Assembly: GCA_013398275.1 (NCBI GenBank) | Contig: VZSE01005984.1 | Coordinates: 7,269-71,268 of the forward strand | Source of the DNA: Promerops cafer | Taxonomy: Eukaryota > Chordata > Aves > Passeriformes > Nectariniidae | Direction of reading: 5' to 3' | Length of the DNA stretch: 64,000 bases | Position numbers and translations under genes: made by a program | The notes under the pieces: generated by a model | The model's input: only the letters and a program-made list of their open reading frames with translations | Told to the model about the DNA's origin: nothing | Databases searched by the model: none | Shown here: positions 49,170 to 59,800 of the stretch, in pieces | How positions within the stretch are numbered: the first letter of the stretch is position 1 | Layout: every line of letters begins with the position of its first letter

Positions 49170-49545
49170 GGGTGGAGGGGCTGGAGAACTCCTGGGGGAG
49201 CTGGGAAGGGGCTCAGCCTGGAGAAAAGGAGGCTCAGGAGGGACCTCGTGGCTCTGCACAGCTCCGTGACAGGAGGGGGGGATTTGGGATCTTATCCCAG
49301 GGAACAGGGACAGGAGGAGAGGAACGGCCCCAAATCACACCAGGGGAGGGGCAGGGTGGCCACCAGCAGGAGTTTCCCCATGGAAAGGGGGCTCAGGCCT
49401 TGGAGTGCCCATCCCCGGAGGTGTCCCAGGAACTCCTGGCGGTGGCACTCAGGGCTCTGGGCTGGGGACAGGGTGGGGATGGGCACAGCTGGGACTCGCT
49501 GACCTTGGAGGGCTTCTCCAGCCGCAGTGATCCAGCGATCCATCA
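49170..49545 (+). mobile_element. CR1 LINE 3' fragment
   Basis: AGCCTGGAGAAAAGGAGGCT, then a diverged version of the CR1 3' region (CAGGAGGAGAGGAACGGCCC, CACCAGGGGAGG, TCCCCGGAGGTGTCC) and an ending like GACCTTGGAGGGCTTCTCCA. This is the order of the avian CR1 3' end. The open frames across it are relics and shadows. Confidence 0.85.
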
Positions 49546-49659
49546 CAGCCCCACTGTGCCCTCCTGCCTTCAGCGGGGATTTTCAGCTGCCCCAGTGGAG
49601 GTTTTGCTTCTCTGCGGAGCATCCCCCAGCACAGGACTCTGTCCCCAGCCAGGTGAGCC

Positions 49660-49900
49660 CGTGCCAGTCCCGGGGGAGGTGATTAATCACTCCGAAAAGG
49701 TGTGATGCTCACTCCGAAAGCTGTGACAAAGCCGGCAGCGATGTCACAACCCCCGGCCGCCGCCAGCACCGGAGTTGGCACCTCTCAATTGCAGCACTTC
49801 CCATGCAAATGGAGCCTCCACAGCCCTGCTCTGCTTCCCCGGGGAGAGGCTCGGAGGGGAAAACCCACCCATATCCCACTCCAGTTCTTAATTTTACATA
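49660..49900. promoter_or_regulatory. GC-rich patch with perfect octamer
   Basis: A CpG-richer stretch right after the CR1 fragment contains ATGCAAAT at 49803-49810 in the context CCCATGCAAATGGAG. It lies 3.7 kb upstream of the first coding exon of the OCA-ankyrin gene and could be an upstream promoter or enhancer. No TATA box or start site is identified. Confidence 0.3.
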
Positions 49901-52572
49901 ACTTCATTATTCAGCCTATTAAATACTCCTCATCCATTTAGCTCAGGATGTATTTACACAGGATTATGTTCACCTTTAGATACGCACAATTCTCTTTGAG
50001 GATGAGCTTTAAAATCTCTCCTGACATTTTGTTTGTCACCTCATCAGCCGCTGGAAAGCCTCCTCCTGGCTTTCTCCATCAGTGCAGATCAAACCCTCTC
50101 CCTCCCAACATGCAAAAGAGGATTTTAATCAGGGAAACCTTTTGCAGCAAGGGGTTTTCAGCCGGGTGGGTTCAGAGCTGGCGTCCAGAGGGAGGGACAG
50201 ACAAACTCCTACCCCAGCAAACGCTGTTCAGGTGGGTGTGTGCACGGGAACGCGTAGGGCCAGGGGAGGAGGGAAGAGAGGGAGGATTCGCCCTCCATCC
50301 AAAGGTAGAAAAGGAGCTCAACCCACGGGCAGCACAACCTGAGCGCTCACACGGAGAGAGGTTTTGCAGAGCTGCCCATCACAAATCAGTTTTTTACAGG
50401 TTTACTTTTCACTGAGAACTTCAGAGGGTGATGGCTATTTCTGCTGAAAATATTACAGCAGGAATCAGAATTCCTACGTCAGGGTATCAGGAATTCATCA
50501 GGGTATCAGGAATGTACAAAGGAGAAAAAAAAATCCCCCCCCCCCAGAGCATAAAAAATCTGGCATGGGATTTTTCCTACAGCACAAACCTGTCTTTCCT
50601 AAAAGCTCAGCTCTGTTTAAGTCCAAACCTGGCTTGACCCTCACCCCTGCCCCAGATGATTGCCACTGAAGACCCTCACCCAATCATATCCTCTTTTCTT
50701 AACACCTTCAACGCTTGACATTTTTTCCCTTTCTTAGAACAGAAGCACAGAGTGTGTTAAAAAATGCAGAAATCAGGGAAACTGTGGAAGATAATGAAAA
50801 TATTCCACACTCTTGGGTAAAAAACACTTTCTCCCAGCCCAGTTTCACTGGGGAATAAATGAAATAGTTCTGTCCATAGGGAACTTCCTGTGGGAATCAG
50901 GAGGCACTGACTGAAGCAGCATCTACAAATCCTAGAAAGTCATTTTTGGGATCTCCCTGTGCCTGCTGTGCAAGCTGGAACCTGCCCTGCCTCAGTGGAT
51001 AAAAGAGGACTCGATGCAGCATTATTAGAGGGTCCAAATTGAAAATTGCTATTGAACAGCCAGGGATGGAGCTGGAGGTGGACAGCTCATAGCCAGCAGT
51101 GCCTGTTTACAGAACAAGACTCATGAGAGCTGTTTGAAATTAGAGCAACAAAGGATTCTTTTCAAACGTCAGGTACCTGTTGAGGTTGGAAGCAGAACCA
51201 CAAAATTCCCATTAAAAAAATACAAAGCCTTGGAGACCTTGTAGTGTCCACATTCCAAGGGGTTTTGTTGCTAGATTTGAAAATCCACTTCTCATGGCTG
51301 AAGATGGCATTTTGGTCCTCTCTGTACCATAGAAAAGTCAATTCCTTACCAATAAAGGTCAATACCTGTACCAAACCCAGGCCAATTCCTGCTTTCCTGT
51401 GAGTGTAATCACAAGTTATAAACAAGAAGATAAAACTACCCAACATATGGGCTGGAGTGTGGAGGAGAATAGAAAGAGGAGGAAAGTCTGATGTGATTTA
51501 CTGGCCAATAAATGCAGTGAGTCACTGCAGTAATTTCCTGTTTGCAGGAGGCCAAATTCTCCCACCTCTGCCAGCGTGGAGGAGCTCCTGAGCTGGTGCC
51601 TCACGCTAGGGATTTGCACAGGGTATTTACAGGGTAACACAGGCTTTCATGGCACTGAGGGGCTGGAGCCTGGCTCCAGCTTGTCCTGCACTCGTGCAAT
51701 CAGTAAGGTAGAGCAGGTGAAAGGGAAGGAAAATATTTACCCAAACAGAGCAGAAGGTGGGTGTCCTTAGAGGAACCAGACGCCCTTTGTGGCTGTCTCT
51801 GGGTCAGACAGGCAAAGCAGAGTCCAGAAGTGAAAAGGTCACCTCACAAATCCCTTCCCCTTGAACAAACCCAGGAATGACCCGGGATGCTGCCTCACTG
51901 TGGCTTTAATCCCTGCCCTGGGGTGTCTGGGGGGTAAGAGAGGGCTGCCCCTGGGAGCTGAGCCCTGGCTCCAGCCCTGCCTCTCCCTTACCCGTTCCTG
52001 TGCCCAGCTCCAAGTGCAGCCCCATTAATTGGCAGCAATAATCAGTGGGGCAGGGAGCCAGGCAAGAGCCACTGCGATGCAGATCAGCTCCTGATGCCCT
52101 GCTTGTTCTACAAGCATCAAATCTCCTTTGATCAATACCTGAATAATCCCTTCAACATCCCTGAGCCTGTGGTTGTTGCTGCCAGTGCAGAGAAAGCAGG
52201 AGATGGGATTGTGCAGGCCAGGCAGAGGAGTCGCTGCCCAGTTTGAATTATAACACAAATGTGATGTTGTTCTTTCAAATCTGCCCCAGAAAGTCTGGCT
52301 GCTCTTTGCCCAGGCTGATGGCAAAGATGATATTGCTTGGGATTAAATCTGGAATGCTTTCCAGGACACAGCCAGCGAAGAAGATGCAGCTGATAGCATC
52401 ATAATCCTTTTTTCAATCTAGGTACTTAAGAGAAATATCTGCTTGTTCAGTTGAAATGGCACTGCCCACAAGCTGAAATACATTTCCCAGGGACATGGGG
52501 ATGGAGTTTAGATCTGATACTGAGATCTGGTGACAAGGAAATAGATTTCCTATAAGAAGTGTCCCCGTTTGT

Positions 52573-52760
52573 CATGGTTTAACCCCTGTGGCACCAAACA
52601 CCCCAGAGTCACCAGCTCAGCCCCTCTCCCTGCTAGGACGGGGAGAGAGCTGTGAGAAGGTAAAAAAATCATGGTCGAGATAAGAACAGTTTAATAAATG
52701 AAATAATTGAATGAAATGAGAGAGAGATAAATAAACCCCAATTAAAACAATAAACACTGC
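52573..52760 (+). mobile_element. Avian endogenous-retrovirus LTR fragment
   Basis: The fragment begins TGTCATGGTTTAACCCC, contains GGACGGGGAGAGAG, and later GAGATAAGAACAGTTTAATA. This order is typical of a widespread avian ERV LTR family. No retroviral gene lies beside it, so it is a solo or truncated LTR. Confidence 0.6.
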
Positions 52761-53286
52761 CCTGAAATTGGAGCCTCAATCCCCCAGTTTAAATACTGGG
52801 CACGACTTTCTGCAGTAGGGGATGTCCCTTTGGCCATGCTCAGCTGTCCTGGCCGTGCTCCCTCACGGCTTCTCCTGCACCTCCTGCCTAGGAAAATTCC
52901 TTTTTTTGGGGGAAGCACAACTGAGCAGGCACTGCAGCATCGGTTTGGTATCAAAAGTGTTCTGCTGCCAAATGCAAAACACAGCACTGAGAACAAAACT
53001 CACCCTATCCCAGCTGAAAAGCACTTTTGAGAATCCCCCAAAACATTTAATTAAGGATCTCCTACTACTTTACTCACTTGCACTACCCTAAGTCAGAGGT
53101 TGCTTTTCCCTTCCCAGTAAATCAGAATTTAATTTTTTCTGTTTCACACAGCAGGGAAAAAAAAATTTTTTTCAACTTGCAGTTAAGCTTTTTCTTGGGA
53201 AAACTCATTTCCTCATCAGCTGCTCAGGATTGTCAGGGAAGAGGGTGGAGTCTTCCCAGGCTGCCATCCTCCAAACCATACCTGAG

Positions 53287-53293
53287 TATAAAG
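53287..53293 (+). promoter_or_regulatory. TATA box candidate for the OCA-ankyrin gene
   Basis: TATAAAG, 275 bases upstream of the first in-frame ATG. It would place a start site near 53320. A strong acceptor at 53547-53556 argues instead for an upstream exon; both could be used by alternative transcripts. Confidence 0.3.
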
Positions 53294-53561
53294 AGCAAAG
53301 CAGAACTGCAGCCAAGAAACTCTCAAAAGCTGCTTCCAGTGCCTGCTGGGGTTCCAAGGCTGGTTTTATTCTTCCCCTGCTGGAACTTGCTGCTCCAAAG
53401 ACAAGAGGGAAGCTGGACTCAGCTAATTACATTGGAAGATTAATTACATTGCCATGGTCTCCACGTGATACTGGATTGATTTTTGAATTTTTTTTTAAAC
53501 ACAGCAGGGTTTTTTTCCTCCCCTCTCCTCTTTCACCTTTTTCTGCACACACACAGTGGAG

Positions 53562-53808
53562 ATGCTGCAAACAGTCTGCATGAGTCCTGAGCTCCTTGTC
53601 AACCAAAACATGGGTGAAAGTGAAATCTGTGGCTACAGCCCTGGCCAGGGATCCCCACTGCCTGGAGAAACTGCCAGTCCCAAGAGCTGCTTCCAGCAGA
53701 GCCCATCTCTGCCCGATTCTGGATTAACTGAGCTGAACCTTGCGAGTCCCAAGATCCACCCTCCTCCTCCTCCTCCATGCAAACCTCCAGGGATGCCTGC
53801 TCCTGCTG
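53562..53808 (+). CDS. OCA-ankyrin gene, first coding exon seen
   Basis: The frame opens at ATG 53562, five bases after a strong acceptor (CCTTTTTCTGCACACACACAG), and ends CCTGCTG/GTAAGAG in phase 1. It encodes MLQTVCMSPELLVNQN, then a Ser/Pro-rich segment ending IHPPPPPPCKPPGMPAPA. The real initiator could lie upstream, but no in-frame extension was recognised. Confidence 0.75.
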
Positions 53809-56800
53809 GTAAGAGAAAAATCTTTGTTCCCATTTCCTGTTCTGTGCTCCTTGCACCAGCTGATGAGGCCCAGTGACCTGGGGCTCCGAGCAGCACAAAC
53901 CAAGCTCAACAATATCAGAGGTGTTCAGCACATTCCCCCCTGCTCAGGCTTGGCTGGATTTTGTTGTGTTCTGCTGCTGAGGTCAGAAATTGCTCTGGTT
54001 TCCAAAGGATGCCCAATATTCCATCATTTCTGTCCATCTCCAGCGTTTTGCTGCTCATTTGCATTCTGAACTGCAAGTTTGGTTCTGAGCTAACAGCGAG
54101 GCAATAGATGTGACCTCCTGAGCTATTAACATTTCAAAGTCTCAGCAAAGTGTGCTTGGTGAATCTTTGCAGAGTCCTTCAATTTCTAGGATGTGTCTGA
54201 TCCATCACTGCAAACTCTTCCCAGATATCAGTATATTAGCAATCTTACTGGCTTGTTACAAAGCTTTTCAAAGAAACCTTTAAAATACCCTACAAACAGT
54301 AAATAATTCATTGTCAAAACACCAATCTATGAAAAAAGGGATCGTTTCCAGAGCAGTCTGAGAAACAAACTCTGCTTTTCGAGGTCTCAGTGTTTTGATT
54401 ATTCAGTGATAGGTTAAACACTGAGAAGTGCCAGAAATCTCAGCACAAAACAACAGCCCCATCTCCATTCCAAAGGCAGCATTTGCTGCTCGGGATTCGC
54501 CTCCCTGCTGCTGGAGGGGTGTCAGCTCTCGTTGCCTGGAGCAGGGAAAGGAAACAAAATCTCGCAACAAGAAACCACATCTTGTGGGGCTGCTTCCCCT
54601 GCCAGGATTGCCTCCTCTCAGGCATCCCGGGAGCTGCACCATCCCCCTCTGCTGAGCTCCCCTGGCTCCCCTCCCCAGGGCCCAGCCAGATTCCACACGC
54701 AGATTTTGGTCAGGAATATTGGTTCAGGCACCTCATGTTTTGTTTAACAGCACCAGGAGCTGCTGGCCCAAAGCACCTTTTCCATTTCAGGCTGTTGTGT
54801 TGTTTAATCCTGAACTGTGTTTGATCACAAGAGCTGCAGTGGGAGCAGAAAGCTTCTCCCTGCTCTCAGGATCCCACGCTCTGCTTCCCAAAGCTCAGGC
54901 TTCCCTTGGAGCTGTGCCTTTCTCCGTGGTGTTTAACTGGGAAAACCCTGATCTGATGCATTAAATCTGTAATTTTTAATGGTAATATCTGTTACTGAAT
55001 GCATTTTGGATGAGTTTATTCCAAGTAGGGGGACACACAAGGCAAGGATGTGAGTGCCAGTGTTACATAAAAGGTGTTTCAAAAGCCAATGGATTTAAGC
55101 TCCTAATCTGGGCAAGTCTTTCAAGTTTGGGGATGCAGGCACCAGATGCAAGGAGACCTAACACAAACAATCACAGCTTGTTTTGACAAAGAGGGAGCCT
55201 GTTTGGACAACGAGGTATATTCTCAAAAAAGGGTTTCATTTCAGTGCAGAAAATCATTGTTTCGCTTTGAATCACACAAAAACTTCCAAACACACTGAGA
55301 GCCATGGGGGAAAGCCACTGGACAGAGCATCCCTATCTTAATTTTGAACAAATTCTGCTCCTTGTTGTTGCACTGATAACAATTCAGCAAACCACAGGAC
55401 AGGAAACTGCAAAGGCAGATTTACCGCAACACAGGAAAATCAGAATATAAGAGGGGCAGAGACCTAAACACTGCTGACACATTCCCCAAAAGCAAATCCA
55501 AGTTATTTGACACGCAGGAAAACTGAGGAGGAATTCATTAAAGGCAAATTATTGAGCAGAGCCAAGGAACTCGCAGGGAGATGTGGAAATTTCCCACAGC
55601 TGATGTTGAACATCGGAATCAGAGCCCGTTCCCCAGGCTGACCTCATCCTCCCACCCTTCTCCAACAGCTCAGACAACTGTGTCACTTTCAGCATCGTGT
55701 TGTGACTTTTCCAGACTCTGAACTTAGCTCTGATCCCCCTCAGAAGCGCTACATGGGCGTGAGAGTGAAGATGCCAGTGCGGGAATTGCTGAGGAAAATC
55801 CGACTTTCCAAAGGCTTGGAGCCGGCCCCCGGCAAGGTGAGAAACCCCTGAGCTTGGGAAGGTTCCTCCCAGGGCTGCAGCATCCTGGTGCACACAGTCA
55901 CACCCCACTGAGTGTTCTGGAGAGGTCACACCTGCAGCTGCTGCCCCTTCCAGCCACCACACCAATGCTTTTGGTTAAAATTGGAGAATAAAGCAAATTG
56001 CAAACAGAACGAGGGCTGGGCTAGGATCGGTTCTAAGGCAGTGACAGCAGGAACCCATCCACGCCATGGATGCTGTACATCATTCAATCAAGGCAAAGAT
56101 GGCCCAATAAACAGTAAAAATATTGCTCCAGAACCTGCAAAAACAGCCCAAGGAGCTGATAAACTCCTGGGCTGCTGTAAAGATCTTGATAAAGCTGCCA
56201 TGAACTACGCACTCACGGGAATCCCTCCACCTGCAGCCCCTGCTGAGCAAAACCCACAGTGCAGGAGGCAATTTCACTCTGTTCACCTTACAATGTTTGC
56301 CACTGTTTCATCTTCTCCTCCGTGTAAGCATCTGACATTGAAGTTGGGTGGTTTTGTCTCCTCAGGAAGCCTCATCAGTGAAGATGGTAACCAAAGGATC
56401 CTCAGGAAAAACAGGTTTGGAAACGCCTCACTTGGTAACAGAGCCTCCTTTTCTAGTAGGACCATCACTGTGAGGTACCCAAAGAGCCAGAGCACTCCTG
56501 TCCCATGGTCAGTGATCCCTGCTGGGTCCCTTCAGTTCCAGGAGGCCGGCCAGCTGTGCATCACCACCCTGTCTGGGTGATCTAGCTCTTATCTGGGGCA
56601 GGACTGATGGGAATCTGCCCTGTGTGCGCCTCTCCTCAGCTCTGAACATTTTCCTCCTTTTTTTTTTTTTTTTTTCCCAGCAGAGAAGAGGAGATCTCAC
56701 CCTTATACAGAGAAACAGCTTAGACAGGTATGCAGAACACCCTGAACCCCGCTGTGCCAGGCTCCCGGGGCAGAATTCCTGTTCCATCACCCAGGGAGAA

Positions 56801-59800
56801 CAGGACACTTCATGTCTGCTTCCCTCCCCTTTCCTCCGCCCTGCCCGGCTCCTGTTGCCGTTTCAGAGCAAGCACAGCGCTGGGCAAACCCCCAAAGGCT
56901 TGGAGGACCTCGACATCCTGGTGGAGGTGCTGCAGGAGGATCTGAACAAGAGCCAGCTCGGGGAGGAGCCTCGGCGTCCCGTGCCAGACGGGTTTTGGCA
57001 GGGATTCTCCAGGGATCCGCAAAGCTGCCGGTGGGGAAGCGCGGGGAGCAAGGAGGCAGCTGGTGGAGGCCTGCAGGGGAGGCAGCACAGCTCAGCAGAG
57101 CTTCACCCAGAGTCCTGTTTGAAGGATTTCCACCCAGTCCTGCGGGGACAGGCAGAGCCGTCCTTCCCTGGTGAGCAGGAAAGCATCCAAAGGTGCGGCT
57201 CGCCGGGAATGTTCTCCAGGACCGGGGAGAAAGGGACCTGGTGGATGCAGGATGCTCTCCCGAGCTCCCAGGGAGGTGGCCCGAGGAATTCTCCATCCCA
57301 GGAAGGTCTCCTGAGGAATTCTCCATCCCAGGAAGGTCTCCTGAAGAATTCTCCATCCCAGGAAGGTTTCCCGAGGAATTCTCCATCCCAGGGAGGTCTC
57401 CTGAGGAATTCTCCATCCCAGGGAGGTCTCCCGAGGAATTCTCCATCCCAGGACTCTCCTGCACTCCCCAGCCCAGCAGAGATGCTGCTGGAAGCTCCCA
57501 GGGGCTCTCCAGATGTGGAGGAACATTTGAGGCTGACCCCAATTTCCTTCACCTGCCAGGACCTCTCTGCCCTCTCCTTCTTCCAGTTCCAGCTGCACAG
57601 GGAGGAAAATTTGCTGAGGAACATCCCAGAGGAAAAATTGCTGGCTCCTGATGAAAATGGCAACAGGTCCTCGATTTTTCTGTCGAAATACATTGATTTC
57701 TGTCCCCTGGGGACATCACTTTGCTCTGACCTCTGATCAAAACCTTCTCTGCCCAAGGGGAAGCTCAAACTTGAATCAATACACAGAATTTTAGGCAGAT
57801 ATTAAAACCAGAAACACTTCATATTTGCAGTACTATTCCTGATATCAGGATAAATTCAGGGTGTTAAAATATTTAGGGATGAGAAGAATGATTTCCAGTG
57901 CAATAATAAAATCAAACTTCACTTTTCAGCAATTATGTAACTCAGTAAACAACAAATAAGCCACCTATTTATGTATTTCCTGCAAATTTTTAAGTGATAC
58001 ACAAAAATTTCTCATGCATGAATGAAATTGACCATAATTAAGAAATTAAGAGATTCCTACTCCCATGTTAATGTAGAATTCACAAGCAAAAATTTCCTCA
58101 CTCCTAAACTCACTTTTATAAAGATTCTACACTCAAAAGAACACTCAAAGGCAGGAGTACAAACTAAATAAAATCATTCTGACTTCTTCTGAATGGTGAA
58201 CAATAGGGTGAAAAATCCATTTTAAAAATCCCCAAAAAACCCCAAAATCCAGACCTAACCAACCAAACAAAAAACCACCCCAAAAACCCCCAAATGCAGC
58301 AGGAAGTGTCAGAGTTGTTGAGCCATATTTAAGGATATTTTGCTACAAGATAAGGGAAGAACAAATAAATAAATACAGTAAATACCTGCATTACTTTTTC
58401 CTCCCTGAGGAAAGGAAGACACGCCCAAATTTACAAGGAAAAAAAAAAAAAAAAGAGTCTTTTTGGGATGAAATTCAGTAGAAACTGAATTTTGTAAATG
58501 GCATGACAGTTTTGAAAATTGTACTATTTTCAGTAGTCGAGTGAGACTGAACACAGAGGAAATTGAGCTCTCATCCTCCTCAGGACTCAGTTCCAGTTTG
58601 GAATTTGTTCTTTTAAGAGCCAGTGTTTCTCTTCTCTCAGTTTTTAGGGATCTTGCACCCTTTTCCCTGTACAGCCAGGGATTGTGGGCAGCAAGGAATC
58701 GTGGATTAGCTCCTGGAGAGGAGGGGATGACAGCAAGAAGGGAGGAGCAAGAAATCCTGGCAGACAAAATCAGCAACTGCACTGTTACTACAGAGAGTAA
58801 CGAACCCTTGAATATCCCAGGATTGCAGTGTTTGCCAGCATTAGTATTTTATGCTTTAAAATACACTCTGCCTGTTACTTTGGGGGATTTCAAGCACTCC
58901 CTTGGGGGGTTTTAACCACTCCTTTTCCTTCTGATTGTTCCCAACTGAGTTCTCTTCCAGGCTGCTGCACAAGGCTGTTGCCCAGGGAAGGAGGGCTCTG
59001 ACTTTTGCCCTAGCCCAGAGATTTGCATCCCTCAACAAGATCGACGAGAAGGATGCAGAGGAAAGGGTAGGAAGCTGATTTGCCAAGAAAAAAAAAGCCA
59101 TTTTTTATCACATGCAACCCTCTTTCAAACCCCAGCCAAGTACCAAGCACCCTTCTGCTGTCCTGGAAAAGCAGGGAAAATGGGAATGGGGAGGGAATGA
59201 TGGAGCACAAGTGGGAACAGAGCCCCAAAATCCCAACTCCCCACTTCATTATCTAAAAGATGTTGTTGTTTTTCAACTATTTTTGCCTTTCACTGCAACT
59301 TTCTGCCCTTCTTCCCTTCTCAGACTGCTTTACATCTTGCTGCAGAAAAGAACCAGCACTTGATGGTGGGTGACCTGATCTCCCTGGGAGCCAATGTCAA
59401 CGAGCAGGACAGCTCTGGGAAAACCCCCCTCCACCTGTGTGCAGAGAATGGGTATCTGAGAGTCCTGCAGGTAAATTGGGTGTTTGTGCTGGGCCAAAGT
59501 GGAGTAAAAGCAGCTGATGCACGTGCTGGTGTTCAAAATAACCCGGGGTTTTCCATATAGCTCTGGTCTGATGTGGTTACAGAGGGATTTGGGGGAGGAA
59601 AGGGTGTTTTGGCACTGCCAAAGGCCAGGAACCACCTGGATATTCTTCATTTCAGGTGCTGAAAAGCTGCAAGGACAACGGGCTGGGTGTGGAAGTGGAT
59701 CTGCCTGACCACTGCGGTAAGAGGGGAAGCTGAACTGTGCAGGGCGTGGCTTAGATCCCAAATCTAGAAATACAGGTTTACTGCAGGCACTGGATTTGGC

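Noticed and set aside
49172..49705. 177-codon + strand frame and its neighbours
   Set aside because: The sequence is a diverged CR1 3' fragment.
31445..53286. POU2AF2, BTG4 or miR-34b/c expected near POU2AF1 from mammalian synteny
   Set aside because: No further GVRVK-type OCA motif, BTG-like exon or miR-34 sequence was seen; POU2AF2 probably lies left of the window.
56787..57542. 251-codon antisense frame with GMENSSGDLP repeats
   Set aside because: It is the complement of the coding minisatellite; a 30-bp unit keeps several frames open. The + strand frame has matching splice sites and family similarity.
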